From positions 1-64,000 of the forward strand of contig CACBWM010000006.1 in the NCBI GenBank assembly GCA_902542975.1: DNA of 64,000 bases, given 5' to 3'. A program made the position numbers and the translations under genes. Below, one piece after another: positions 41,939 through 52,084 of this stretch. Position 1 is the first letter of the stretch. Each line of letters starts with the position of its first letter. Origin of the DNA: an uncultured Pelagibacteraceae bacterium (lineage in GTDB: Bacteria; Pseudomonadota; Alphaproteobacteria; Pelagibacterales; Pelagibacteraceae). Below the pieces are notes generated by a model. That model worked only from the letters and a program-made list of their open reading frames with translations, was not told where the DNA came from and did not search any database.

Positions 41939-43198
41939 TTAATTGATACCTATTTTCTCCATATTGTTCATATATGGTCTTAGTTTTTCAGGAATAGTTA
42001 TTGAACCATCCTCAGTTTGATAATTTTCTAATATCGCAATTAAAGTTCTACCAACGGCAAGTCCACTCCCATTTAAAGTACCAACAAATTCATTTTCGTT
42101 ATTATTATTTTTATATCTAGCTTTCATTCTTTTAGCCTGAAATGTTCCACATGAAGAACAGCTTGATATTTCTCTATATTTATTTTCAGATGGAAGCCAA
42201 ACCTCTATGTCATAAGTTTTTTCTGCACTAAAACCCATATCACCAGTGCTTAAAATAATTTTTCTGTAAGGTAATTGTAAATCATCTAAAATTTTAGTTG
42301 CACAATTAGTCATTCTCTCTAGTTCTTCAATGCATTTATTATTTTCTACAATACTTACTAATTCAACTTTATAAAATTGATGTTGTCTAATCATGCCCTT
42401 GGTGTCTTTACCATAACTTCCTGCTTCTTTTCTAAAACAAGGTGTTGATGCAACTAATCTCATTGGCAATGATTTTATGTTCAATATCTGATTTTTAACC
42501 ATATTAGTTAATATTACTTCAGCAGTAGGGATTAAAAACTTTCTATCATTTTTATCATCAAACTTAATTTCGAATTGATCATTTTCAAATTTAGGCAATT
42601 GGCCAGTTCCAAACATAGTGTTGTCTGTAGCCATTAAAGGTGGAGAGATTTCAGTGTAGCCATTATTATTGACATGTGTATCAATCATAAAATTAGAAAT
42701 TGCTCTTTCTAATGATGCTAATTTGTCTTTAACAAAAACAAATCTAGATCCAGTTGTTTTTGTTGCTAAATCAAAATCTAACATATTCAGTTTTTCACCA
42801 ATTTCATAATGAGATTTTGGTTTAAAACTCATTTCTTTAATTCCACCAGATTTTACAACCTCTTTATTACTATTTTCATCCTTACCTACGGGGACATCAT
42901 TCAATGGTAAATTAGGAATATTACTTAATATCTGATCAAGTTGGTCTTTAACATTTTTTTGATTTTTACTTAAATCATCTATTTTATTTGAAATTTCTTT
43001 AGACTTTTCAAAAAGGGTTTCGTCTTTAGATTTAGAAATAGATTTTTTTTCCATTTCTAATTTTTCTTTTTCTTGAATTAATTTTCTATTTTCTTCATCG
43101 AGATTTAGTATTTGATCAAAGTCTACGTCAACGTTTCGATTTTTAATTGTATTTTTAAAATTATCGATATCTTTTCTAATATCTTTAATATTGTGCAT
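41939..43198 (-). CDS. serS: Seryl-tRNA synthetase
   Basis: FRKEAGSYGKDTKGMIRQHQFYKVE, NGSGLAVGRTLIAILENYQ. Confidence 0.96.
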   Translation of the reverse strand: MHNIKDIRKDIDNFKNTIKNRNVDVDFDQILNLDEENRKLIQEKEKLEMEKKSISKSKDETLFEKSKEISNKIDDLSKNQKNVKDQLDQILSNIPNLPLNDVPVGKDENSNKEVVKSGGIKEMSFKPKSHYEIGEKLNMLDFDLATKTTGSRFVFVKDKLASLERAISNFMIDTHVNNNGYTEISPPLMATDNTMFGTGQLPKFENDQFEIKFDDKNDRKFLIPTAEVILTNMVKNQILNIKSLPMRLVASTPCFRKEAGSYGKDTKGMIRQHQFYKVELVSIVENNKCIEELERMTNCATKILDDLQLPYRKIILSTGDMGFSAEKTYDIEVWLPSENKYREISSCSSCGTFQAKRMKARYKNNNNENEFVGTLNGSGLAVGRTLIAILENYQTEDGSITIPEKLRPYMNNMEKIGIN

Positions 43199-43958
43199 TT
43201 CTCTCTTGAGCTTTCTTTTCGATAATATTTACAGAAAAAATTGATAATTCATATAAAATTAACAAAGGTATTGCTAAACCTATTTGCGTAATTGGATCTG
43301 GTGGAGTTAATATTGCAGCAGCAGCAAATATTATTACAACGAAATATTTTCTTCTTTCTCTTAAATAAGTTGAATTTACAACTCCTATTCTTGCAAGCAA
43401 ACTTAATACAACTGGTAGCTGAAAACTTAATCCAAATGCAAATATTAACTTCATCACAAGAGATAAATATTCATTTACTTTAGCTTCTAATTGAATTGGT
43501 AAACTGGTTCCAAGTCCTGCACTTTCAAATGATAAAAAGAATTTAAATGCTAGTGGCATAATTAGATAATAAACAAGCATACCTCCTAGTAAAAAAAGAA
43601 TTGGTGTAATTACTAAGTAAGGCATAATTGCTTTTTTTTCGTGAGTGTATAATCCTGGTGCAATAAATTTCCAAATTTGAATAAGGATATATGGACTGGT
43701 CACAAAGAAAGCAGCAAAAAAAGAAACTTTCAGATATGTTAAAAATGTTTCTTGAAGAGCGGTAAAGATTAATCTTCTATCTACATTATCATCTTTTACA
43801 GCATTCGCATAAGGTTCAACTAAAAAACCATATATGTATTCAGAAAAATAGTAACAAACCACAAATAATACTGCTAAGAAGATAAATGAATTTATTAGTC
43901 TTTGTCTTAATTCAGTAAGATGACTTATAAAACCTGTTTCTTTTTTTTTAGCTGTCAT
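43185..43958 (-). CDS. tatC: Twin-arginine translocase subunit TatC
   Basis: FISHLTELRQRLINS, FGLSFQLPVV. Confidence 0.95.
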   Translation of the reverse strand: MTAKKKETGFISHLTELRQRLINSFIFLAVLFVVCYYFSEYIYGFLVEPYANAVKDDNVDRRLIFTALQETFLTYLKVSFFAAFFVTSPYILIQIWKFIAPGLYTHEKKAIMPYLVITPILFLLGGMLVYYLIMPLAFKFFLSFESAGLGTSLPIQLEAKVNEYLSLVMKLIFAFGLSFQLPVVLSLLARIGVVNSTYLRERRKYFVVIIFAAAAILTPPDPITQIGLAIPLLILYELSIFSVNIIEKKAQERNAQY

Positions 43959-44184
43959 CTTTAGGTTTGTCCTCTTTCATAATTTCAGTATTTTTTTTTA
44001 ATTCTTCTTTAATTGAAACATCAGTTATTTCTGTAACTTGATTTTGAACATCTGAAAAATATCTTTTGGCTGAACCTATCCATGATCCAACTTTTTTTAA
44101 CATTACAGGAAAGTCTTTTGGTCCTACAACTATTATTGCAATAGATACTATTATTAATATTTCAAACCAGCCGATCTGTGGCAT
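43948..44184 (-). CDS. tatB: Twin-arginine translocase subunit TatB
   Basis: IGWFEILIIVSIAIIVVGPKDFPVML. Confidence 0.9.
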   Translation of the reverse strand: MPQIGWFEILIIVSIAIIVVGPKDFPVMLKKVGSWIGSAKRYFSDVQNQVTEITDVSIKEELKKNTEIMKEDKPKDDS

Positions 44185-44187
44185 TGA

Positions 44188-44385
44188 TTACTCTTTTTTG
44201 TCTGAGTCTTGATTTTCAGATATATTTTTTGGTTGGCTATCTTCTGTAGCATCTGTAGCCATACCTTTTTTAAAACTTTTAATTCCTTTAGCAACATCAC
44301 CCATTAGACTAGAGATTTTACCTCTACCAAAAAGTAATACTACTAAAATTACTACAATTGCAATTTGCCAAAATCCTATACTCAT
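44188..44385 (-). CDS. tatA: Twin-arginine translocase subunit TatA
   Basis: [39 protein letters not shown]. Confidence 0.93.
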   Translation of the reverse strand: MSIGFWQIAIVVILVVLLFGRGKISSLMGDVAKGIKSFKKGMATDATEDSQPKNISENQDSDKKE

Positions 44386-44427
44386 AGTTACTTATAACCT
44401 TATAATTTTAGTTTTAAAACTATTTTT

Positions 44428-45120
44428 TTATTTATCGTTATCGGTATTAAGAGTGCTATTAAGCATCTCATCTATGTCAGAGTATATATTTTCCTTTTTA
44501 TCCTCTTGTTTTTCTTTATAGAATTTGCCTGTCCCAAATATCGATGCATCTACACTAGATGTATCAATAAGACCTGCAGTTCCTAATTCATCAACAGTTG
44601 GAAGGTCTGACAATTTTTGAAGATTGAAATGACTTAAAAAGTCATCTGTTGTTCCGTATTGAATAGGTTTGCCAGGGGCATCTTTTCGACCTTGAGGTTT
44701 AACCCAATTCAATTCCATCAATATCTCAAGTGTATTATTCCCAAACGCAACTCCACGAATTTCTTCTATTTCAGCTCTAGTGACTGGTTGATGATAAACA
44801 ATAATTGCAAGTGTTTCTATCGCAGCCTTTGATAATTTTTTTTCAACAGTTTTTTGTTGAGACATTAATGAGGATAAATTTGGTGAAGTTCTAAAAGACC
44901 ATTTATTGGATATACAGACTAAATTTATTCCACGATCAGAATAAAAATTCTGAAGTTTTAGTAAAGATTTTTCAACATCTGTCTTTTTTGAAATTTTATT
45001 TTCAATAGTTTCAATATTTAAAGGCTCTGCAGCTGCAAAAACAATAGCCTCTATTTCTTTATCAACATCACTTAATTTAGATGGAAATGATACAACATTA
45101 TTTTTTTTTAATTTATTCAT
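44428..45120 (-). CDS. scpB: Segregation and condensation protein B
   Basis: IEAIVFAAAEPL, YHQPVTRAEIEEIRGV, GTTDDFLSHFNL. Confidence 0.93.
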   Translation of the reverse strand: MNKLKKNNVVSFPSKLSDVDKEIEAIVFAAAEPLNIETIENKISKKTDVEKSLLKLQNFYSDRGINLVCISNKWSFRTSPNLSSLMSQQKTVEKKLSKAAIETLAIIVYHQPVTRAEIEEIRGVAFGNNTLEILMELNWVKPQGRKDAPGKPIQYGTTDDFLSHFNLQKLSDLPTVDELGTAGLIDTSSVDASIFGTGKFYKEKQEDKKENIYSDIDEMLNSTLNTDNDK

Positions 45121-45851
45121 TAGATTTTTTTAATATATATGTCCTCAAATAAATTATTTTGTTTAATAGATATATTACCTTCTTTTGCAAGCTCTAAAGA
45201 TCCAGCAAAAATTCCTGCATTACCAGTCTTACTTAAAGTTTTAGAGTTTCTAAAATTTTTTGGTATTAGATCAGTCATATTTTTCCAATCATTTAAATTA
45301 TTGTAAAACTCTTTTATAACTTTAATACCCTCTTCAGTAGTAAATACTGGAAGTTTCGGAATATTCATTCTCTGAAAATCTTTTGTCATTACGATATTCG
45401 AATACGTTTTTAATAATTCAAATAATGTTAATGAATATTGAGAATTATAAATTGATCTCATTCCACTTTTTGAACCTCTCATAAAAATATCTTTGCCTAA
45501 TCTTTTTCTGCTCAACATCTGAGAAGACAATAATCTTATTAATTCTAGTTTTTTAAGTTGGAGCTTTAATTTCTCTGCTACTTCAAGAGCTTTAAATTCC
45601 TCTTCCTCTGTTTCTGGTAATAGTAGTTTAGATTTAAGATAAGTTAACCAAGTAGCCATTAGCAAATATTCTGAGGCTAATTCTAAATTTAAATTTTCAG
45701 TTTTTGTTATAAAATCATGAAATTGATCTGCTAATTTAGTGATTGATATATTTTCCAAATCAACTTTTTGTGATTTTGCTAAATCTAAAAGTATTTCTAA
45801 TGATCCAGAGTAATTACTAAGATCAACATTAAATTCTAAAGAATCACTCAT
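45120..45851 (-). CDS. scpA: Segregation and condensation protein A
   Basis: SGSLEILLDLAKSQKVDLENISI, LMATWLTYLKSKLLLP. Confidence 0.93.
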   Translation of the reverse strand: MSDSLEFNVDLSNYSGSLEILLDLAKSQKVDLENISITKLADQFHDFITKTENLNLELASEYLLMATWLTYLKSKLLLPETEEEEFKALEVAEKLKLQLKKLELIRLLSSQMLSRKRLGKDIFMRGSKSGMRSIYNSQYSLTLFELLKTYSNIVMTKDFQRMNIPKLPVFTTEEGIKVIKEFYNNLNDWKNMTDLIPKNFRNSKTLSKTGNAGIFAGSLELAKEGNISIKQNNLFEDIYIKKI

Positions 45852-45861
45852 GAATTTAAAT

Positions 45862-46812
45862 TTAACTTATTATTTGAATTAATTTAGAAGTTTTTTTTAC
45901 AATAAAATCATCGATATAAGGTGAATTTTGACCTACTACATTCATTTCGCTCATTTTTCCATTGCAATGAAGTACCAAATTACAACCTGCATGAAAAGAT
46001 TTAATAACGTTATTTTTTAAATTACCTTTAAGAGCGCCCATAGAAATATCATCAGACATTAATATTCCCTTGAATGATATTTCTCTTCTAATCAATTTTA
46101 TGATTTTTTTAGAATGTGAAACGTTATTTAATGGATCAAGTTTCTTAAACAACAAGTGACCAGTCATACCTAAAACAGATTTTTTTTTGGTAAATGGAAA
46201 AAAATCATATTTTTTAAGATACTTTAGATCTTTGTCTATAACTGGTAATTTATAATGACTATCAACTTTAGCTAAACCATGACCTGGAAGATGTTTAATT
46301 ACTGTACCAACCCTATTTTCGTGAAATTTTTCGATAAATATATCGCCAATTTTAGACAGAGTTTTTCTATCATTTGAATAGGATCGATCACCTATAATTT
46401 TATGATACTTATTTCGTCTTAAATCCAATACGGGAACTGTATTAATATTAATACCAATAAGTCTTAACAAATAGGATATTTGCTTTACATAAACATTGAA
46501 ATAAATATCAAATTTTTTTTTATCTTTTGAATATAAATCACCAAAATATTTTGCACTAAAAATAGAATTATCTATAAATTTTCTTAACCTGCTTACTCTT
46601 CCACCTTCTTCATCAATTAGAATTGGATAGTTAGAATTTTTAAATATTTTTTTAATCGAAATGGTTAATTTTTGAACTTGATTGATTGATTTTATATTTC
46701 TTGAAAAAAGGATTATTCCCCATGGCTTATATTTTTTTAAAAAACTTACTTCACTTTTTTTTAAATTATGTCCACTAATGCCACATATAAAAGCTCTAGT
46801 TTTTTTAATCAT
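45862..46812 (-). CDS. nagZ: Beta-N-acetylhexosaminidase (glycoside hydrolase family 3)
   Basis: DEEGGRVSRLR, KHLPGHG, FKGILMSDDISMGAL. Confidence 0.92.
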   Translation of the reverse strand: MIKKTRAFICGISGHNLKKSEVSFLKKYKPWGIILFSRNIKSINQVQKLTISIKKIFKNSNYPILIDEEGGRVSRLRKFIDNSIFSAKYFGDLYSKDKKKFDIYFNVYVKQISYLLRLIGININTVPVLDLRRNKYHKIIGDRSYSNDRKTLSKIGDIFIEKFHENRVGTVIKHLPGHGLAKVDSHYKLPVIDKDLKYLKKYDFFPFTKKKSVLGMTGHLLFKKLDPLNNVSHSKKIIKLIRREISFKGILMSDDISMGALKGNLKNNVIKSFHAGCNLVLHCNGKMSEMNVVGQNSPYIDDFIVKKTSKLIQIIS

Positions 46813-47062
46813 TATATAATAATTCCCAAAAAGAATATTTTTTTGTGTTTTTATTTTTGTATTCTACATATTCAATAATGTTGTCCGTATCATTTTTAAG
46901 AATAAATAGATTATTTTCGTTAGATGAGATTTTTTCATCAATACTTGAAACTGCTCTATATGATTTTTTGAAATTGTCGTCTGAAAAATAATATCTTAGA
47001 GTAAAAAATAGAAAGAAAAATATAATTATTAAATAAAATAGATATTTGAGCTCTTTTAGCAT
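46805..47062 (-). CDS. Hypothetical single-TM protein between argS and nagZ
   Basis: ORF overlapping its neighbours, N-terminal TM. Confidence 0.55.
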   Translation of the reverse strand: MLKELKYLFYLIIIFFFLFFTLRYYFSDDNFKKSYRAVSSIDEKISSNENNLFILKNDTDNIIEYVEYKNKNTKKYSFWELLYND

Positions 47063-48792
47063 TACATTTTTTCAGGTGTATCAACACCTATAATATCCAT
47101 TCCAGTTTTAATTGTTTTTGCAATAGATTTTAAAAATATTAGTTTTTCTACATTTATTGTTTTATCATCATTGATAAATCTTTTTTCAACATCATCTTTT
47201 CCCATATTCCAATAGGAATGAAACTGAGATGATAACTCATATAAATATACAGGGATCCTATGAGGTTCTAGTTTATTAGTGGAAATTTCTACACATTTAG
47301 GCCATTCAGATATTTTTTTAAAAATTTCAATTTCTTCATTATTAAATTGCATATTATTATTTTCATTATCAATCTTGTCATCAATATTTTTATTTATATT
47401 TCTAAAAACTGATGAAATTCTAGCATAACAATATTGAACATAATAAAGCGGATTGTCTTTGGATTTTTCTTTTACTTTTGTAAAATCAAAATCTAATTCA
47501 GCATCATTGCTTCTACTTAGCATAATAAATCTTGTTGCATCTTTTCCTACTTCAGAAATTAAATCTTCAACGGTAATGTAATCACCTTTTCTTTTAGACA
47601 TTTTAAAAGGTTTGCCATCTTTTATTAACTTAACAAGTTGGCTTACTTTACAAATTAATTTATTTTTTTCTCCAGATAATGCTTCAACAACAGATGTAAT
47701 TCTTTTTATATAACCCGCATGATCCGCTCCTAAAATATTTATTAATTTATCAAATTTTCTGTTTAGTTTTGTATTATGATACGCAACATCTCCGGCAAAA
47801 TAAGTCCATGTGTTGTCAGATTTTTGTAATGCCCTATCTTTATCATCCCCAAAATCTGTTGATCTAAAAAGTAACTGATCTCTTACTACCCAATTAGTTG
47901 TGTCTTCTCCTTCGGGAGCTTTGATTTTTCCTATATATACAAATTTATCTTTTTTAAGTTTCTCAATAACCTTATCAACCTCTTTATTTTTAACTATTTC
48001 AGTCTCACTCGCAAAATTATCATGAATAATTCCCAAATTATTTAAATTGGTCTTAATGAGTTTAAGTGACTCTGTAATTGCTAATTTAGTAAGTGTTAAC
48101 TTTATTTTTTCATAATCATCAAATTGTAAATCATTATTATTATCTATGATGTGTTGGGCTATATCCTTGATGTATTCTCCTGGATATAAATCATCCTCAT
48201 TTAGTGGAAAGGTTTGATTATCTAATTTTTCTTTTATTCTCAAATATACAGATCTAGTAAAATGTAAAATTTGATTACCATGATCATTTACATAATATTC
48301 TTTTACAACTTCTTGATTGTTAAATTTTAGCAAATTAGAGATAACATCACCTAATATAGCACCTCTACAATGACCAACATGTAATGGTCCAGTGGGATTT
48401 GCAGACACGAATTCAATTAAATGTTTCTTTTTAGAGCCCTTAAGTGCTGCGCCAAAATTATTAAGATTATTTATATTTAAAAGAAATGAAGTCCAAAACT
48501 CTTTTTTTAAAATAATATTTATAAATCCAGGCTTTGCTATTTCTATCTTCTCAACATTATTATCGTCTTTAAAAATAATATCTTTTAATTTTTCAGCAAT
48601 TTTAATTGGTGGTTCATTATTTGTTTTAGATAAAACCATTGCAACATTGGTTGACAGATCGCACTTAAATTTTTTAGGAGGTATATCTACATTTATACCA
48701 GATAAACTTTCAGGTAATAAAATTAGCTCTTCTTCACTTGCTAATTTAATTTTATTTAAAATTTTATTTAAATATTCTTCAAATATATTCAT
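47062..48792 (-). CDS. argS: Arginyl-tRNA synthetase
   Basis: VSANPTGPLHVGHCRGAILGD, KMSKRKGDYIT. Confidence 0.96.
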   Translation of the reverse strand: MNIFEEYLNKILNKIKLASEEELILLPESLSGINVDIPPKKFKCDLSTNVAMVLSKTNNEPPIKIAEKLKDIIFKDDNNVEKIEIAKPGFINIILKKEFWTSFLLNINNLNNFGAALKGSKKKHLIEFVSANPTGPLHVGHCRGAILGDVISNLLKFNNQEVVKEYYVNDHGNQILHFTRSVYLRIKEKLDNQTFPLNEDDLYPGEYIKDIAQHIIDNNNDLQFDDYEKIKLTLTKLAITESLKLIKTNLNNLGIIHDNFASETEIVKNKEVDKVIEKLKKDKFVYIGKIKAPEGEDTTNWVVRDQLLFRSTDFGDDKDRALQKSDNTWTYFAGDVAYHNTKLNRKFDKLINILGADHAGYIKRITSVVEALSGEKNKLICKVSQLVKLIKDGKPFKMSKRKGDYITVEDLISEVGKDATRFIMLSRSNDAELDFDFTKVKEKSKDNPLYYVQYCYARISSVFRNINKNIDDKIDNENNNMQFNNEEIEIFKKISEWPKCVEISTNKLEPHRIPVYLYELSSQFHSYWNMGKDDVEKRFINDDKTINVEKLIFLKSIAKTIKTGMDIIGVDTPEKM

Positions 48793-49907
48793 TTTGATGC
48801 TTTATATAATTGTATGGCGTACCTATCTGTCATGCCAGAAATATAATCAGATATAGCTCTTTCTTTGTTAGTTTTTAAATATTTAGTTTTAATATACTTT
48901 TTTGGATTTTTGTTAATTACATTAAAAAGCTTTTTAATTATCTTTTTTCCTTCGTTATTTTTTTTTAATACATCTTTATTATTATACATAGTTATTCTAA
49001 GGAAATCTCTAATCTCATTTATAGTTATTTTTAATTTGTTGGAAAAATCAACAATTTGATTTTTTTTATTTGATACATCTTTTTTTGTAGATATTTTATT
49101 CATTAAAATATTTCTTGTCGTAGTTTTTATTAAGTCTTGAACCATTAAATTTATAGAGTCTCTTATAGTTTGATATACAAGAATATCATTATTTTCACTT
49201 TTTAATTTGTTTTTATATGATTTTAAAATTTCATCAAAAAAAGAGATTTGTTTAAGATCGTTTAATGTAAATAATTTAGCTTTTATTCCATCTTGAATAT
49301 CATGGTTATTATATGCAACGTCATCGGATATAGATGCAATTTGAGACTCCAAAGAGGAGTTTTTTGAAAAATTAATTTTATTTTTTAAATTTTTTAACCC
49401 AATTAAATTATTTATTTTGACTAGCTTTGTTACCGGACCATTATGTTTAATAAGACCATCTAATGTTTCTAATGTTAAATTAAGACCTTCAAATTTAAAA
49501 TATTTATTTTCAATGAACATTACTATCCTAAGTGTTTGAAGGTTGTGGTCAAATCCACCATATTCATACATACATTCATTTAGAGACTCTTCTCCTGCAT
49601 GACCAAAAGGGGTATGACCTAAATCATGAGCTAAGCTTAATGTTTCAGCTAAATCATCATTTAAACCTAAGTATTTAGCAATTGTTCTAGCAATTTGTGA
49701 TACTTCAATGGAATGTGTGATTCTGGTTCTATAATGATCTCCTTCAGTATTAACAAATACCTGGGTTTTGTGCTTCAATCTTCTAAATGAGGTAGAATGA
49801 ATTATTCTATCTCTATCTCTTTGAAAAGGTGATCTGAAAGGATTGCTCGCTTCTTTAAACAGTCTACCTTTTGAAGCAAATGTTCCTAATTTTGAGTAAT
49901 TTTTCAT
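48789..49907 (-). CDS. dgt: Deoxyguanosinetriphosphate triphosphohydrolase-like protein (HD domain)
   Basis: RDRDRIIHSTSFRRLKHKTQVF, RITHSIEVSQI, LAHDLGHTPFGHAGE. Confidence 0.92.
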   Translation of the reverse strand: MKNYSKLGTFASKGRLFKEASNPFRSPFQRDRDRIIHSTSFRRLKHKTQVFVNTEGDHYRTRITHSIEVSQIARTIAKYLGLNDDLAETLSLAHDLGHTPFGHAGEESLNECMYEYGGFDHNLQTLRIVMFIENKYFKFEGLNLTLETLDGLIKHNGPVTKLVKINNLIGLKNLKNKINFSKNSSLESQIASISDDVAYNNHDIQDGIKAKLFTLNDLKQISFFDEILKSYKNKLKSENNDILVYQTIRDSINLMVQDLIKTTTRNILMNKISTKKDVSNKKNQIVDFSNKLKITINEIRDFLRITMYNNKDVLKKNNEGKKIIKKLFNVINKNPKKYIKTKYLKTNKERAISDYISGMTDRYAIQLYKASK

Positions 49908-49957
49908 TCTTTAAAAATGGCAAAATATTATTATATTGTTTTTATCAATGTTTAATT

Positions 49958-50275
49958 ATGATTAAAGAAATTAAATTTACAGATAATGCTATAAAGCAGA
50001 TAAACCATCTTCTTTCATCAAAAGATAAGGGGTCATTTTTTAGAATCGCTATTAAAGGTGGTGGATGTTCTGGATTTCAATATGATTTCTCATTTGATAA
50101 CTCTGCTAAGGATGATGATCTACAACAAGATAATATTCTTATCGACAAAACATCGGCAGATTTACTAAAAGGATCTGAAGTTGATTTTGTAAAAGAATTA
50201 ATCGGAGATTCTTTTAAAATAAACAACCCGCAAAGCAAATCTTCTTGTGGTTGTGGCGTATCTTTCTCGCTTTAA
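49958..50275 (+). CDS. Iron-sulfur cluster assembly A-type carrier (HesB/IscA/ErpA family)
   Basis: IKGGGCSGFQYDF, CGCGVSF; start moved from 49871 to the ATG at 49958. Confidence 0.92.
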   Translation: MIKEIKFTDNAIKQINHLLSSKDKGSFFRIAIKGGGCSGFQYDFSFDNSAKDDDLQQDNILIDKTSADLLKGSEVDFVKELIGDSFKINNPQSKSSCGCGVSFSL

Positions 50276-51051
50276 TGATAATTAGTTCCTGGAATGTTAA
50301 CTCTGTAAGAGCAAGAATTGAAAATATTAAAGAGTATTTAAAAAAATATTCACCAGATATTTTAATGATGCAAGAGATCAAAGCTCAAGATGAAAACTAT
50401 CCTTACGAAGACTTTGAAAAATCAAATTACCAGAATTATGTATTTGGTCAAAAATCATATAATGGAGTTGCGATAATTTCTAAAAAAAAATTAGACAAAA
50501 TTGAAAAAGATATTTTTAAAGACAAAAATAAACAATCTAGAATTATTACTGCAGATCTAAAACATAAATCAAAAACTATTAAATTAATAAACATATACAC
50601 ACCCAATGGAAATCCTGTTGATACAGAAAAATATACTTACAAATTATATTGGCTAGAAAGTTTAATTAAGAAGTTAAAAGGTTATTTAAAAAAAAAAGAA
50701 AATATAATTATTGGTGGTGATTTTAATATAATTCCATCTGCAGAAGATGTTCATAATCCTAAAGGATATGAAAATGATGCATTATTTAGACTTGAGATAA
50801 GAAAAAAATTAAGAGAATTATTAAGTTTAGGTTTTCATGATGCATATAGATATATCCACCCTGATAAAGAAGGATATACTTTTTGGGATTACACAAGCGG
50901 TGCATGGCAAAAAAATAATGGCATGAGAATTGATCATTTCTTAGTTTCAAACTCAATTATAAATCTTGTGAAAGATGTTAAAATTAACAAATTTCCTCGT
51001 GGAAGACAAAAACCTTCAGATCACACACCAATTGAAATTGAATTAACTTAA
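50275..51051 (+). CDS. xthA: Exodeoxyribonuclease III
   Basis: SWNVNSVRARIENI, MMQEIKAQD, GGDFNIIPSAEDV, PSDHTPIEIEL; start moved to 50275 (TAATG overlap). Confidence 0.93.
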   Translation: MIISSWNVNSVRARIENIKEYLKKYSPDILMMQEIKAQDENYPYEDFEKSNYQNYVFGQKSYNGVAIISKKKLDKIEKDIFKDKNKQSRIITADLKHKSKTIKLINIYTPNGNPVDTEKYTYKLYWLESLIKKLKGYLKKKENIIIGGDFNIIPSAEDVHNPKGYENDALFRLEIRKKLRELLSLGFHDAYRYIHPDKEGYTFWDYTSGAWQKNNGMRIDHFLVSNSIINLVKDVKINKFPRGRQKPSDHTPIEIELT

Positions 51052-52041
51052 TGATTTTATTTTATTAACAAGTTCCTCATTAATATTTCTAGGTCCAGTA
51101 TCTAATCTGTTTTTGTGACGTCTTTCACCAGGCAACCTAACCTCTCCCATTGATTTCATTTTCTCAAAGAATTTATTTGAATGACTATCCCAATCAGAAT
51201 TTGTTAATTTGTCAGGAGATATAGCTAAAATAAACTCTCCACCACTTGGTGGTCCACCATCATCTGTATCCTTCTCAGCAGTCTCATAACTAAAATTATC
51301 TCCAACTAAGGCTCCAGCAAGTAATTCGACCATCATTGCTATTCCTGAGCCTTTATAGCCGCCAAATGGCAACAAAACTCCACCATCTGCTATTTCACCA
51401 GGATCTGTTGTTTCTTTTCCGTCTTTATTTAGACCAGTCCCAATTGGAACCTTGTGCCCTTCTCTTTTTGCAACTTGAACCTCTCCCATGGCCATCGATG
51501 CAGTAGCCATATCATAAACTACAGGTGGTTTATTTTTTCTTGGCCATGCAAATGAAATTGGGTTTGTTCCAAATAAAGGTTTAATTGCTCCTGCTGGTGC
51601 AACTGCTGGCTTGTATGATGTACAGGCAAAAGCAACAAGTCCTTGCTCTGCTATTGCTTCAGTCTCAGGCCACATAGCAGCCATATGATGAGAATTAGTA
51701 ATTGCTAAAACCGCTACTCCATTTTCTTTTGCAGCTTTTACGAGTTCTGGTATTCCATATTTTAAAACCATTGGGGCAAGACTATTTTTCCCATCTGCTT
51801 TAACAACACTTGGGGTTAATTTTGAAATCACTGGTCTAGCCTTACCATTAATTTTTCCGCTTTTTAAACCAGATACATAAGCGGGTAATCTAAATAGACC
51901 ATGAGATAATGATCCATCTCTTTCAGCATTTTTGATTAAAGTAGATAAAGTATCTGCTGTTTCTTCATCGCATCCGTTAGCTATTAATGTTTTTTTAGCT
52001 AAATGAAAAATTTCTTCTAAACTTAAAGGAACGGTTGCCAT
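51043..52041 (-). CDS. Ldh family oxidoreductase (malate/L-lactate dehydrogenase-like)
   Basis: SHGLFRLPAYVSGLKSGKI, NSHHMAAMWPE, GTNPISFAWP. Confidence 0.88.
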   Translation of the reverse strand: MATVPLSLEEIFHLAKKTLIANGCDEETADTLSTLIKNAERDGSLSHGLFRLPAYVSGLKSGKINGKARPVISKLTPSVVKADGKNSLAPMVLKYGIPELVKAAKENGVAVLAITNSHHMAAMWPETEAIAEQGLVAFACTSYKPAVAPAGAIKPLFGTNPISFAWPRKNKPPVVYDMATASMAMGEVQVAKREGHKVPIGTGLNKDGKETTDPGEIADGGVLLPFGGYKGSGIAMMVELLAGALVGDNFSYETAEKDTDDGGPPSGGEFILAISPDKLTNSDWDSHSNKFFEKMKSMGEVRLPGERRHKNRLDTGPRNINEELVNKIKSLS

Positions 52042-52084
52042 AAATAATATTAGATATTATTTACGGCAAAAGTTCAATTTTTAA

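Noticed and set aside
44409-44422. TAGTTTTAAAACTA followed by T7 as a plus-strand terminator
   Set aside because: No plus-strand gene ends here; flanking tat and scp genes are on the minus strand; likely AT-rich chance palindrome
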